From: Phaseolus vulgaris | Taxonomy: Eukaryota > Streptophyta > Magnoliopsida > Fabales > Fabaceae | NCBI RefSeq assembly: GCF_000499845.2 | Contig: NC_023758.2 | Coordinates: 10,637,927 to 10,701,926, forward strand | DNA length: 64,000 bases | Direction of reading: 5' to 3' | Program-made: the position numbers and the translations under genes | In this document: positions 11,931-25,096 of the stretch, piece after piece | Numbering within the stretch: the stretch's first letter is position 1 | How the letters are laid out: each line of letters opens with the position of its first letter | Notes under the pieces: generated by a model | Seen by the model: only the letters and a program-made list of their open reading frames with translations | The model's database searches: none | Told to the model about the DNA's origin: nothing

Positions 11931-13642
11931 TTATTAAAATAATTAAATTTTTAGATTAGGATTACATACTCATTGATTGAGGTTACAATATTGTAATACA
12001 ATTTCAAATTTTTTTCAGAGAAAGAGAACATAAAAAGATTATGGAAGTAAAAAAAAAAAAAAAAGTCTGTTATGTCAAAAGAAAGTGAAAAAAAAGTATT
12101 TATTACAATAGTTTTCTCGTATTGATCTAAAATTCGAAGTAAAAAAAAAAGTATATTATCATACAGATAAAAAACATATTTGATTCTATTTTTTAAAGTA
12201 ATATTTTTATTATACAAAATATTAAATATTAAAAAATAAAAATAAAAATAATTAAAGATAATATTATTAGACGAACGTTTACCGTAAAACAAAACATGAC
12301 CTGTGTGATAAGACAATGGATGTAACTCAACACTAATATAGAAACATATTTTTTTCTTAATTTGTAAAATGTATTTTTTTCATGAAAATATATATAAACA
12401 TATATTGAATATTTTTTTTTTTAAAAGAAAGAAAGAATGTTTTTTAAATTGTGAAATGAAGTCAACAGAAGAACATGAATAAAGCGAATGTTTTAAATGG
12501 CAGACCATAATGCTATGAGAACGTTGTGTTATCAGCATTGAGATTTTGGTAGACAAAATGTACGTCACATGTCAATTTAGTGTTTTCTTTGCCAATCTTT
12601 TTATAAAAACAATTAAAGAGAGAAAACAAATTACAAGTTTAGACACAAATTAATAATAAAAGTTTAAATAAAAAAGTTTTAATAAATTAATTTTAACTCA
12701 CGCTTTAATTTTAAGTTCGTTGAGACAAGATCTATATCAATCACTATATTTGAATTATTATTTCTTCTGAAATTTAGAATTTCATTACAATTTTATCTTT
12801 TAAGTAATATCTTACCGAAATTTTTAAAAATAATACATATAAATTATCCTTAATTTTTATCCTTAAATGATGTAGGACTAAATTAAACTTATTAAAACAA
12901 TTTATAAAAAGAATTAATTTTTATTTTATCATAAATTTATAAAAAAAGGGTAATTATATTTTTATCTTATTTTCATTCTTTTAAAAAAAAAAATCTTCCC
13001 ATTTTTTTTAAGAAAAACACCCATAAAAACAACTTATTAACTTCCTCCCCAATTGTTCCATCTCTTAATTTGTGTTTGGTTATTCTTAATTGGTGTGTTA
13101 GATTTTATTTCAAAACTTATATTTAACTTTAAATAAGTTAAATACAAATTAGTAAAGGTAAATTGTGTGAAACTAAGAGGTAGTTGATCCTAGTAACACT
13201 AAATATTTAATATTTTTCAGTAAAATTTGAAGTTGAAGTTTTGTAAATGCAAAAAAAAAACATAATTAAAAGAAAAAAAATAGTTTGAGAGTTAATTAAA
13301 CAAACATTTTATTCTTTCTCAAAGAGTTTATTTACAAAATATTAGGAACATTTAATGACGTACGCACTTTTATTTGTAACTGTTTTCAAAATATTTATGA
13401 AAATAGGTTATATATTCAATTATAAATTTATTTTAATAAGCATTGTAGATTGTAGGATAATATATTAATAACATATCAAAATATTTATCTATCTAACCTA
13501 AACTTTATAATATAAAACACCCAAATAATTTACCAAATTAAATATAATCACCCAAAATTATACACATTTCAAAATTTTCTTTCCAACTTTCATATATGTT
13601 CCACCACGGACCTAAAATATTATTTTTTTAAACTAATATTTT
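11931..13642. other. A+T-rich spacer, no gene seen
   Basis: Extremely A+T-rich. Open frames on the - strand at 11951-12316 and 12380-12568 translate to Phe/Ile/Tyr-rich low complexity with no domain and are not annotated as genes. Confidence 0.55.
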
Positions 13643-14009
13643 CGTTACAACTATAAAAAAAAACTATTAAATAAAAACTAATTTAAAAAATAAATTAATT
13701 ACTACGTTATTAAATTATATATTATTTTATAAAAAAATTAATATTTAAAATAAATTTTATTATTAATCAAAATTTATAAACTAATTTCTAAATATATATC
13801 TAACATTTTAATTACTAACTATTTTAAATTTTAAATTAATATTTATAGATTAAGTAATTAATGTTAAATATAATTTAAAAACTAATTTATAAATTTTTAT
13901 TAATAATAAAAATTATTTTAAATATTAATAAATTTTAATTTAAATAATATAATAATAAATTATTTTTTATTTTTAAAATTTATTATTATTTAATAATTTT
14001 ATTGTAGTG
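13643..14009. mobile_element. Foldback CACTA-like MITE, 367 bp
   Basis: The right end reads ATTTTATTGTAGTG, that is CACTACAATAAAAT on the other strand. The left end, CGTTACAACTATAAAAA, is a degenerate match. The two halves are complementary over most of the element: the left-half TTTAAAATAAATTTTATTA and neighbours match the reverse complement of the right half. No coding capacity. Length and design match the element at 22290-22655, so the two are probably one non-autonomous family. The left terminus is the less certain boundary. Confidence 0.55.
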
Positions 14010-16412
14010 TATATTAATTCAACAATAAATAAATAGTTCACTATAATTTAATTACCTCAACGATAAACATACAACTTTAATATCATGTTACTTCTCAAAC
14101 AAATAGTCATTTCCTATCTTATCCTACATCCATAAAGTTATCTATTAATTACTTTTTTTACTTCACTTAGAACCTTCAAATACTCAATGAATTAAAATTA
14201 AACTTGTAACTTGTCATCTTTCGGAAAATATGTGTTAAAAACTTAATCAAATAGTCATTAAGATTAGAATTTAATTACTCAAAATAAATTAAGAAAATAA
14301 ACATTTGACCAAATTTGAAGTATATATAATAAATTAGGTGTTTGAGATGTTAAGTTAAAGGTGATGAAAAGTTTTTATATATAATTGAGGAAGGAAAATA
14401 CATGGTTTTGGCACTATTGATGTTATTTATTTTCCATGTTTTAATGTGAGGATTGAAAATGATTAAAAAAGAGAGAGTGGTGGTTATTGTCAAATATTAG
14501 GTTCTGAAAAGACAAAGAAAATAGTGTTAGAAAAGTGAGATGTAGACTTTCTCTAAATATGAGATTCCACTTCGGCCACCGCAGAAACCAATATTTATGG
14601 CAAATATGAGACTCTGCTTATACACAAAACAACAGTAATCTATTTTGTATGATAACCTATCATCTTTAATTTTGGGTCAACACCACCACAATAACTACTA
14701 TTCAAAACCATAATCATCTTCAATTACTTTATTAACTTAAACAAAACTGAAACACCCCTTCATTAAATGTTTTAGTTTTATAACAATCTGACAAAACATC
14801 TCATGTCAAAGCACTCTCTCTCCACCTGTTACTACAATCTAATTACATTTATTGCTCTTCTACACATTCTTTATATGCATAACTGGATAGGAGGAAACTC
14901 ACTCAGATTATCACTGCCCTTACCAAAAGAAAGAAAACAACCTTTGGCCCAATCAATTTCAATGCTGCATAGTCACTTATCTATAACAACTCTTTCTGTG
15001 ATGTGCACCATACACAACACAGTGTGGTGTTATCAATAGTATTAATCATTTGGACTTTTTACACTATTACTATCTTGCATAGTTCAATTGTTGAGGGACC
15101 TGCACAGTTAATGAGATTTTTGCAATGTTCGCTTACAATTTACACTTCATGAAATTTTTTTTTATGTGTCAGGTTTGACATAGATCTTATCATTTTGAGC
15201 ATAACTTTATTGTACGATATTACCTAATTATATATAACTAATTTAATAATGATATAATTCCTATTTAATTAAATTGTAAATACTTACCATCTCGAGCGTA
15301 ACTTTATTTTAACTGTATTATTTAATTTTTAATGAGTTGTGTTGATATTATAGAAAAAAATTCATTATTTAAAAAATAAATAACATTTTGTTTTCACTTT
15401 ACTTTATTTAACATTTAAGAAAGAAAAAAAATGGAATAGAACTTACTTTGTTGACTGTTATTCTATGTAAAAGAACAAAACAAACAAAAAAGGGGAAGCT
15501 AGAGAGGAGAGTTAATTTCTGAGTGATGAAGAAAAGGGAAAAAAGAAAAGATTAATCACTGGTAATAAAAACATTCCATAAAACTCCCAATTACTAAAGT
15601 AAACGTAAACACTTGTAGAAAGATGATACTCACAAATTCAAATTAACAAATTCTTGAGCATTCATTTAAAGTAAGTTGCAAAATGAACCAAAAACGTGTC
15701 ACTCTAAGCCTCTAATTTATGAGGATGTGGAAAAGATGAGGCTCTTATCAGTAATTACCCAAAAACAAGACAAAACTTAACCAAACCCTACCAACCCCAC
15801 CACTAACTTTCAAGTTTTTCTCACTCTTTCTATAATCCTTCACTTTATCTTAAACGCACACGAAAACAAAACTTTCATTGGGTTCAATTTTTTTTTTTAT
15901 GCACACAATTCGTGGCTTTTCGACTTTCCTGTGAACCTCTTTTTGTTGCACGATAACTTCTCACATAAGAGAACCTTTTCCTTTTTTTTCTTCTTTCCCT
16001 TAACCTCTTCCTATTTAATTAAATAAAATAATGAAACCCATATTTCGTGTTCATCTTTATTTTCTCCAAATAAACCTACAAGCTGGGAGGGTCGTTTTCT
16101 CAGAGTTGAATCTTCTTATTTTACTCCAAATTTTGGATTCTTCGTTTTGTTTAATACCTCGTCATCGATCTTGAAAGTTACTTTTAAGATATTATTATTC
16201 TATTTATTACTATCTCATAAATCATAATTATTACAATTAAAAAAAAAACAGGTTTAATTTACTCTCTTTTTTTCTAATTTCTGAATTAAACAATTTCACA
16301 CTCAAAATATATACAGCACATACAAATTCTTAATGTTGAACTAGTTTCAGCAATTGTGTGATCTTCAATTTCTCTTAAAAATGCTTCTCTGAGACGCACG
16401 AATAGGCATGCG
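14010..16412. other. Spacer and upstream region of the K+ transporter gene
   Basis: A+T-rich. Pyrimidine-rich DNA at about 15780-16100 lies upstream of the start codon and suits a promoter or leader. A TATA-like AAATATATAC occurs at about 16305, roughly 100 bp before the ATG, but the transcription start cannot be fixed from sequence. The 78-codon frame at 14803 shows no recognisable domain and is not supported. Confidence 0.45.
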
Positions 16413-19400
16413 ATGGATCTAGAAGGTAGAACTTGTCGATACTCTGCTAAGGTGAGAGAACCAACCAAACGTTTTCTGAAACCAGCAATGTTTCAATTTC
16501 GATGTATACAACGTTGTTGTTGTGATTGTTGTTGTTCTTGTCATTGTCTGAGAATGCAGAGATTTTTTTTTATTGCAGAGAGAGTCGTGGAGAACGGTTC
16601 TGACTCTAGCGTACCAGAGTCTAGGTGTAGTGTACGGTGATTTGAGCATTTCGCCGTTGTACGTTTTCAGAAGCACGTTTGCGGAGGACATTAAGCACAC
16701 GGAGAGCAACGACGAGGTTTTCGGCGTTTTGTCGCTGGTGTTTTGGACTATAACTCTGGTTCCTTTGGTTAAGTACGTGTTTGTTGTGCTCAAAGCTGAT
16801 GATAACGGCGAGGGAGGCACGTTCGCGTTGTACTCGTTACTGTGCCGCCACGCGCGGGTGAGTTCGCTGCCGAATTGCCAGGTGGCGGACGAGGAGTTGT
16901 CGGAGTACAAGAAGGATTCGCGCGGCGCGGCTCCCGATAGAAGCTTCGCGTTGCGGCTCAAAACCACGTTTGAGAAGCACAAAGTTCTGCAGAGGGTTTT
17001 ACTCATTCTGGCTCTGATTGGGACTTGCATGGTCATTGGGGATGGCATCCTCACGCCGGCTATTTCTGGTGAGGTCAATGATTGTGTTATTGTTTTGTAG
17101 AAGCAATTCCTTGTGTGTGCTTCTCTTGTGTTTTTCGATTCGAATTCAAGTTTCATCTCAATATTTTACATAAATGTTTACGTTGAAGGTCAATATAGTT
17201 TCTCGAAATGAAACTCTGATTCTGATAAGAGAACAGACTAAAAGTACTTGAAGAACTCGGTGTAAGTTTTGTCCTTTGACTTTGGAGAAAACTTAGATGC
17301 GTTTTTTTTGTGTTTTTGGAGTGGTTCTTTTGTTAGAGTTGAAGTTTCATCTTGATAATTCCCGTAATATATGTTTAAATTAAAGGTGCCATAGGTTTTC
17401 CAGGTGAAACTTTGATTCTGATTAGTGAACAGTGTAAATGTTGTTCTTTGAGTTTTGGGGTTCTGTTGGGGAACTGAGTTGGATTGTTTGGATGAGTGCT
17501 TGCAGTTTTCTCGGCTGTTTCTGGATTGGAGCTTTCAATGTCCAAGGAGACGCACACATGTGAGTTCAGCTTGATTTTTTTTTGTGCCTGATTATTTATT
17601 AGTTTTTTAAGAAGTTGGATTCTGGTGATAATTGGAAACTTTATGCATAATTTTGTTGCCCGTTGATCAAAAGGAGATTCCTGTTGACCTGAGCATGTTC
17701 TATTCCATGAAAAAAGAAGTTCTGTTTCTCCAATAATCTTACATCACTATAAGTTTATCTCTTTGGTTGTGTATGCTTATTTTCTCCGCTTTGTGAGTGT
17801 TTCTTAGTAGTTTATACTAAATACTCGTCTTGTGAGGAACTGTGCATGAAGTACAAGTCATGTTGTTGCATTTGTCTGTGCACTTTTAGGGTGTCCTATA
17901 TTTAGTAGAAATCTTCATGAGTCACATGTGAAGATCCGCAATCACAGTGAATGCTTTAGGGATTGTATTTAACATGTAAACTAAGCAACCTGTTTGATAA
18001 ATTGGGTGGAATGTGAAATACTGTGCTGTATCTTCTGAATTTGACACTTTCCCACTCACTCAATTCTGGCGTTAATTGAAACTTGGGTTATGTGTTTACT
18101 CATAAATTTTCATTTCAACAAACTATTTTTAGGGATCCTAAAATCAGTTTGGCATCACGAGCCTAACTCTGCAGCAATAACCAGCTATACTGTGGCTACA
18201 GTGAAATACAGTTTTTTCAAAGTGACGGGTTGGGATTAATGATTAGTTATTGTTAAAATTATGAGTGGATACAAATGTGTAGCTAACCTATTCTTTTGTT
18301 TTTGTTGATTCGGCATTGTGTGATTTCTTATCCTATCTGTTTAAGCTTTAAAATAAAAAAATGACCTTGTTACAGCTTTTTCCTCATAAACTATTATTTT
18401 TAGCTTTTAAGCAAAACACTATTTTTTCAAAATATTTCATAATTATTATAATTTTTATTATTTTATTATTTTAATTAAAAATATTTAATAAATCCCAAAC
18501 AATTATGCCCTTTATCTGATGAGGGGAAATTGCTTGTCTTATAGCTGTTTTCAAGTGACAGTACTTCTTTAAACTTGGATGTCCATTATCAACTTTTATC
18601 TTTATTTTTTGACAAATTGGAGTTTGGTCCTTGAGAATTAGAGAATAAAAGACAAAGAAAAGTAGTTGCTGGTCCAATATGCTTTAATTTTTGTTTGCCC
18701 ACTATATATTTTATTTGCTTTTCTATTTTCACTTAAATTTTGATATCACTCTTCTATATTATGTGAGAAATGGGAACATTTCCTTGCTGATATGAAGTTT
18801 TAAACTTGATACCTGGCAGATGTTGAAGTTCCAGCTTCATGCATCATATTGATAGGCTTGTTTGCTCTTCAACATTATGGCACGCACAGAGTTGGCTTCT
18901 TGTTTGCTCCTGTAATTATTGTGTGGCTTTTCTGCATTAGTGCCATTGGAATATACAACATATTTCACTGGAATCCCCATGTATACAAAGCACTCTCTCC
19001 GCACTATGCTATCCAACTCTTGAGGAAAACTCAGAAAGGAGGTTGGATGGCCCTCGGTGGAATTTTACTGTGCATCACAGGTTGGTCAGTCTACATGATG
19101 GTTAACTTATATTTTACATCAATTTGTTGTCAATATTCATACCATTTCGATTGCACTTTTGCAGGATCAGAAGCCATGTTTGCTGATCTTGGGCACTTTA
19201 GCCAATTATCAATCAAGGTATGCTATTTTAAATTTGGTTTTGTTTGCTGTAGGATAACGGATCTACCTATTATATACTGTATACTGTAAACACGATACAG
19301 CAGTATACTTAGCAATGTGCGATCTTCAAGTTTTGCTTCTGTTGGGTTTGTTATCATGACTGGTTCACTTCAAAAACTGTAATTTATGTTCCTTGACAAG

Positions 19401-21284
19401 TGCTAACGTCTCTTCTCACTAAGTAATGCACTAAAATATAGTATAACTCTTGTCAGTGTTAGTTATGCAGCTCAATAGCCTTTTGGAAATGCTTATATTT
19501 TACCATCTCTTCTGCAGATTGCTTTTACTTCTGTGGTTTATCCATCTTTAATTCTTGCATATATGGGGCAAGCTGCTTATCTATCTAAACATCATAACAT
19601 TGAACAAGATTATCACTTTGGGTTTTACGTATCTGTACCAGGTAGTTGGTGTAACTCATTCTTTTTGAGGGAGAAAGTAGATGATGGGGAATTCTCAGCT
19701 ATTTGACCGTTTTCATTCTTTTGCTTTCCAGAGAAATTGAGATGGCCTGTTCTGGTTATAGCCATACTTGCTGCAGTTGTTGGTAGTCAAGCCATTATCA
19801 CTGGAACATTCTCAATCATCAAGCAGTGCTCTGCATTAAGTTGTTTCCCGAGAGTTAAAGTGATTCACACATCATCAAAAATTCATGGGCAAATATATAT
19901 CCCTGAGATCAATTGGCTATTGATGATATTGTGTTTGGCAGTAACTATTTGTTTCAGAGACACAAAGCGCCTGGGTAATGCCTCAGGTATGGCACTGATT
20001 GCTATTTATGTAGACATTAATTTTGCAGCAATATAATATGGAATTGGAAGCATCAAGAACATTCATTTTAAAGATGCAATTGTAGTTTTTATGGGGAAGA
20101 AAGCAACTCAGAAGTTAACTTTTTGAGTTGGGATCATAACTAGGAAGGGGGAGAGGTGTGTTAGAGGTATGCGTTTTTTTTTTCTGACAAGAATATGACA
20201 CACTTTACTTTGCTCAACAGGTTTGGCAGTTATCACAGTGATGCTGGTGACCACCTGTTTGATGTCACTGGTTATTGTGCTATGCTGGCACCAGAATGTC
20301 CTCCTTGCACTTGGGTTTGTTTTCATATTTGGCAGCATTGAGGCTCTCTTCTTCTCTGCTTCTCTTATCAAGTTCCTGCAAGGAGCATGGGTGCCTATAG
20401 CGTTGGCTCTTGTATTTCTGACTTTCATGTATGTTTGGCACTACGGCACACTAAAAAAGTATGAATATGATGTTCAAAACAAGGTTTCTATCAACTGGCT
20501 TCTGGGCCTAGGTCCCAGCATAGGTATAGTTCGAGTGCGTGGGGTTGGCCTTATACACACCGAGCTAGTTTCTGGAATTCCAGTAATCTTCTCGCACTTT
20601 GTAACCAACCTCCCAGCCTTCCATGAAGTCCTAGTTTTCCTCTGCATCAAACACGTGCCAGTTCCACATGTTAGACCTGATGAACGGTTTCTAGTTGGTC
20701 GCGTTGGTCCAAAAGAGTTCAGACTCTACCGGTGCATAGTACGATATGGATACCGAGATGTCCACAAAGATGATGTTGAGTTTGAGAATGATCTTTTGTG
20801 CAGCATAGCAGAGTTCATTCGCACAGAAAAAACTGGATTGAACTATTCAAATGATGAGTCTGGAAAGGATGACAGAATGGCAGTTTTTGGAACATGTTCT
20901 ACACATTCCCTTTTGATGAGTGAGGATAATGTAGAGAATGTTGAGAATGTAGACAAGGCAGGGCCATCAGAACTGAAGGAGATTAAGTCACCCAAGGTTA
21001 TAAAGCAGCAGAAGAAAAGGGTAAGATTTTTGGTACCAGAGAGTCCAAAGATGGACACAGGTGCAATGGAAGAGTTGGAGGCAGTGATGGAAGCTAGGGA
21101 GGGTGGGGTAGCTTACATTATAGGACAGACACACATGAGAGCAAAGCCAGGGTCTAGCATGGTGAAAAAAATAGCGATTGATTTAGTGTATGAATTCCTA
21201 AGAAGAAATACCAGAGCACCATCCTTTGTCACTGGTGTACCTCATGCATCATCTCTGGAAGTTGGGATGTTGTACCAAGTTTAA
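16413..21284 (+). CDS. Potassium transporter, KUP6/KUP8-like
   Basis: HAK/KUP/KT-family K+ transporter, a multi-pass membrane protein moving K+ across plasma or vacuolar membranes. Coding exons: 16413-16451, 16579-17068, 17506-17559, 18820-19080, 19165-19217, 19518-19641, 19732-19986 and 20221-21284. They total 2340 nt (779 residues plus stop) and every junction is GT-AG and in frame. Family motifs seen: [14 protein letters not shown] at residues 29-42, [30 protein letters not shown] (167-176), [30 protein letters not shown] and [18 protein letters not shown] long hydrophilic C-terminal tail contains [13 protein letters not shown]. Length and sequence best fit the KUP6/KUP8 clade as I remember it; in Arabidopsis that clade acts in K+ efflux, stomatal and growth control under ABA signalling, with regulation through the tail. 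The tiny first exon (13 codons) fits the family N-terminus. The gene appears intact. Confidence 0.95.
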
Positions 21285-22289
21285 TTTTTTGTTTCACCTA
21301 GGATACACCTATCTCATGTACATACTGCATCTTATAGATAGTCAAAAGCTACAACCCTTCAGGTGGTGAAGGAAACATCATAGTATAAAAGTTTTTGGTC
21401 ATTTTTGCCCCTAATATTTTCTCTTATCCATGTTTTGGTGAATGGTGCCTAAAATTTAATCCAGTACCAAACCTCAGCCATCAAGATATAAAAAATGGAA
21501 TGCTCAACCTCATTCTTAATTTAATTCTAATTTATCTTAATTGAAACCTCAATTTTCATGTCAGTAAAACTAATAAACGGTTGAAGTTTAAAATAAATAA
21601 ATTATTGATATTTTTCTTTGGTGGCAGTTTATTATTAAGTTAGTAATTAATCCAGGATAAAAGGTAAGTTAGAAGAATTAATTGAGCTGAAATTGACATT
21701 AAAATTACATTTAAGGTATTTATTTATAATGATAGTAAAAAAGTTTAAGTTTAAGATTAAGAAAGACAACAAATAAAGTTTAACGTGTTTATAGAAATAA
21801 AATTTAATTATTAACTTTCCCCTAGACAATAACAATAATAATAAAAGATGGACCTAGCAAGTATTTGGCCTATTGACTGTAACTTCTAAATGCTAGTGAA
21901 CACATTAAAAAAAATTCAAAATATTGATTCATTAATAAAATATTTTAAGCGTGATTTGTAACCTTTTAATAGAAAAAATTCAAGTTGATTAAAAATAAAG
22001 AAATCAGCCACTTAAAAATATGTTTAATGAGTTTTAAGATAGTTATTATCATGCAATTTGTGATTAGATGATCATTAGAAGAAGAAAAACATACACTATC
22101 CACACCCATCTTATTTTCTTCATAATTAATAGAGGAGAGAAAAAACATTGATGTGACATTTAAATTTCAAAAAACATTTCATGGAATATACTCTAAAAGA
22201 TTACAAAATGTTGTAAATACATGTTATTTTCCTTCCTAGAATCAAAATTAGAAGTAATAATATTAGAATGAATATGATTCCAGAAAAAA
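21285..22289. other. 3' flank of the K+ transporter gene, then spacer
   Basis: The first few hundred bases presumably hold the 3' UTR, but the poly(A) site cannot be placed. The rest is A+T-rich spacer without credible open frames. Confidence 0.5.
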
Positions 22290-22655
22290 CATACATGAAA
22301 ACATGAAATAGAAACCGATTTTAGAGACAAAAATAATTAATTACTATAATAACTAAATTAGATATCATTTTAAAAACTAAAAAAAAATATTAGTTTTTAT
22401 TGTTAAATGGTTTCTAAATTGGTATATAATTAACTACTAAGGTTTTAACTAACAATTATTTAGTTTCTAAATTTGGTAGCAAAAACCTTAGTTATTAATT
22501 AGATACCAATTTAAAAACCATCTAACAAATGATAGAAATTAATTTAGAAATCAAAAAATAATTTAGTCTCTAAAATGATCTTTAATTTAGTCACTATAGC
22601 AACTAATTATTTTTTTATCTAAAATTGGTTTCTATTTCATGATTTTCTTGTAGTG
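22290..22655. mobile_element. Foldback CACTA-like MITE, 366 bp
   Basis: The right end reads GATTTTCTTGTAGTG, that is CACTACAAGAAAATC in reverse, the classic CACTA terminus. It is preceded by GGTTTCTATTTCAT, and the left end has the inverted ATGAAATAGAAACC. The halves pair almost throughout: AATTGGTATATAATTAA and AAGGTTTT on the left match the inverted AATTAGATACCAATT and AAAACCTT on the right. No coding capacity. The left terminus (CATACATGAAAACATG) has decayed and no clear 3-bp target duplication was seen. A foldback of this kind can give hairpin RNA when read through. Confidence 0.8.
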
Positions 22656-23837
22656 AACTATGAGGTTGGAGAAAAGGATCCACTTAGACATCAAATTAGT
22701 GATGTTAATTTTTGAGTTCCGTAAGTTGTTGATTGTGATTTGATTTTGAGTTCCATAAGTTGTTGATTGTGATTTTGAGTTGTCACAAACATCCTTGTTT
22801 ATGAAAAAACATAACATATTACATAATAACTGGTTCATGTTTTAGAACAGCACTTGGTCACGGGCTGCAAACTATTGGGTATCTTTCTGATGGAGTGGTG
22901 TTTTCAAATCATTCATTATCTGGCTAAGTCCATGCTGGGGAATTGACAAGAAAACACAAAATAATTGTTTTTAAGTATTTTATTAAAAATAGTAAATGCA
23001 TAACTAATTAAAAAATAAAAATGTTAATTTAATACATAACTGGAAAGGAAGTTAATGTTAGAAAAAGTAATAAGTATAAAAAAAAGTTGGAATCAACTAG
23101 TGTATCACTGAACATAACTTAAATGGTAGAAGAGTAAAATAATTATAAAAAAATTAAAAATAAGCCAGTATATATAACATTTGAAATTTATTATTTTCTA
23201 TCATGTTATAAAAAAGTATAATTTTAAGAGATAAAATTACTGTTAACCTATATTGGTTTGTTGAAAATGTCACCCAAATTTACACTTTGATTTTTGAATC
23301 GGACATATTCTTGTGAAACCTAGCTACATCTCTCATAATAAGAGATAGAGTTCTCTCTATTATTTAAAAATTAAGAAATTTCTTAGTTAAGGTTAAGTCC
23401 CTTGTAAATTTGAATTTATGTTAAAAAAATATTTTCTTTTGAGAAAAATTAAGAAATTTCTTACTTAAGTTTAAGTTTCATGTAAATTTGAATCTTTATA
23501 AAAAAAAGGTTTTAAGTATTCAAAAAATTTATATTTTTTAATCAAGTTCGTAAACTTAATTAGAATGGCATAACCGTTTGAATTTATGGTATAAAGCATA
23601 ACACAACGGATTGGAGCAGTATAAAAATAATAACTATCTTTATAAAAAAAAATATTATTTCATTTTATAATTAAATACTAAAATAAAGATCTAATTCATC
23701 TTAAGACACACAATAGTAACATTTGATAAAGGTAATTAAAGTTTTAATTTTATTTTTTTTATTGTCTAAGTTTGTAGTCTATTATTTAAGATTGTAAAAT
23801 AAAACCTAAACCCTAAAATGAAACGGTCAAGTCATTC
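22656..23837. other. A+T-rich spacer, no gene seen
   Basis: Spacer between the foldback element and the LINE 3' end. It holds short repeated phrases, such as TTAAGAAATTTCTTA near 23372 and 23449, but no gene or RNA feature that I can support. Confidence 0.55.
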
Positions 23838-23873
23838 TTTTTTTTTATCAGCAAAGAATTAAATTAAATTAAG

Positions 23874-23894
23874 GGGATACAAGAGGGGTATCCC
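23874..23894 (-). other. Stem-loop near the LINE 3' end
   Basis: Perfect 7-bp stem GGGATAC / GTATCCC with a 7-base loop, 27 bases inside the T9/A9 tail of the LINE. Several LINEs use a 3'-terminal hairpin as the template recognition site for reverse transcription. That this one does so is inference. Confidence 0.6.
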
Positions 23895-23962
23895 AACCCT
23901 TTACAAAACTCAAACCCTATTTTCTACGCACGCTCAGAGATCACCACTTCATTTCTAAGACG

Positions 23963-24760
23963 ACAATGATGCACAACTTCGGCGATCCCCGACTACACAC
24001 GCACGGAGACCGCCTCTTCGGCGATCATGTTGGTCACGGTGATGATGCATACCTTCGGCGACCACCGACTACGCACGCATGGAGGTCGCCGCTTTATCGA
24101 CTGGCGATCATATTGGTCTTCCACGTGTCCTCATCCACATCGCCCCTCACTTCCAATGACCTTCTGTTCTTCAAGGGCGGCGATGATGCACAACTTCGGC
24201 GACCACCGACTATGTACGCACAGAGATCGTCGCTTTATCGACTGGCGATCATATTGGTCTTCCACGTGTCCTCATCCACATCGCCCCTCACTTCCAATGA
24301 CCTTCTGTTCTTCAAGGACGGCGATGATGCACAACTTTGGCGACCACCGACTACGTACGAACGGAGATCGCCGCTTCATCGAAACTTCGGCGACAACCGA
24401 CTACGTACACACAGAGATCACCGCTTTATCGACTGGCGATCATATTGGCCTTCCACGTGTCCTCATCCACATCGCCCCTCACTTCCAATGACCTTCTGCT
24501 CTTCAAGGATGACGATGATGCACAACTTTGGCGACCACCGACTACGTACGCACGGAGATCGCCGCTTCATCGAAACTTCGGCGACAACCGACTATGCGCG
24601 CATGGAGAACGCCTCTTTTATCGCGACGATCATGTTGGCCTTCTTAAAAAACGGCGATGATGCATACCTTCGGCGACCACCGACTACTCATGCCTGGAGA
24701 GCGCCGCTTTATCGACCGGCGATCATATTGGCCTTCCACGTGTCCTCATCCACCTTAAGC
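23963..24760 (-). repeat. 141-bp tandem array in the LINE 3' UTR
   Basis: Units begin at an NNGATGATGCA-type phrase at about 23963 (partial), 24039, 24180, 24321, 24511 and 24654. The spacing is 141, 141, 190 and 143 bp; the 190-bp interval carries an extra 49-bp half-unit starting AACTTCGGCGACAACCGAC. The array is markedly richer in G+C than nearby spacer. Because 141 is 47 codons, a 290-codon open frame runs along the + strand at 23966-24838. I treat that frame as a by-product of the repeat, as it lies antisense inside a LINE 3' UTR. Confidence 0.9.
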
Positions 24761-25096
24761 ACTACCAAGCTCTCACACAATCGATTACTGATGTTCCTTC
24801 TTGAAATCATCTCGAGCTACACAGGGCATGCTCGTTAGTTCATACAACAACGAACCGGTACCACCTATATAAGCACCAGAAACACAAACACCACAGACAC
24901 AACAAGCCAAATACTACCGTCCAGGATTATTATCTGCTCAGTACCTGCTTCTACACACTGCTACAAAACTCGTCACAAAACTCCAATCTGGGGGTTACCT
25001 GCCTAGAGCACCCCGCACGACAGCTTATAGTACATCTCAGCGTTGACCTGAACCAGCAACAGTAACGCTTCTCAAGCATTTGTGGGAATGGTGCTA

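Noticed and set aside
11951..12568. Two - strand open frames of 121 and 62 codons
   Set aside because: Phe/Ile/Tyr-rich translation of A+T-rich DNA, with no domain, splice context or composition change.
14803..15039. 78-codon frame upstream of the transporter gene
   Set aside because: No recognisable domain, composition like surrounding spacer, and no splice context.
16419..17156. 245-codon open frame on the - strand
   Set aside because: It is antisense to exon 2 of the potassium transporter, whose motifs and splice sites are unambiguous.
23966..24838. 290-codon open frame on the + strand, plus overlapping 154- and 107-codon frames
   Set aside because: It is the translation of a 141-bp tandem array (47 codons per unit) lying antisense inside the LINE 3' UTR. 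Several frames stay open at once, as expected of a repeat, and no protein domain is seen.
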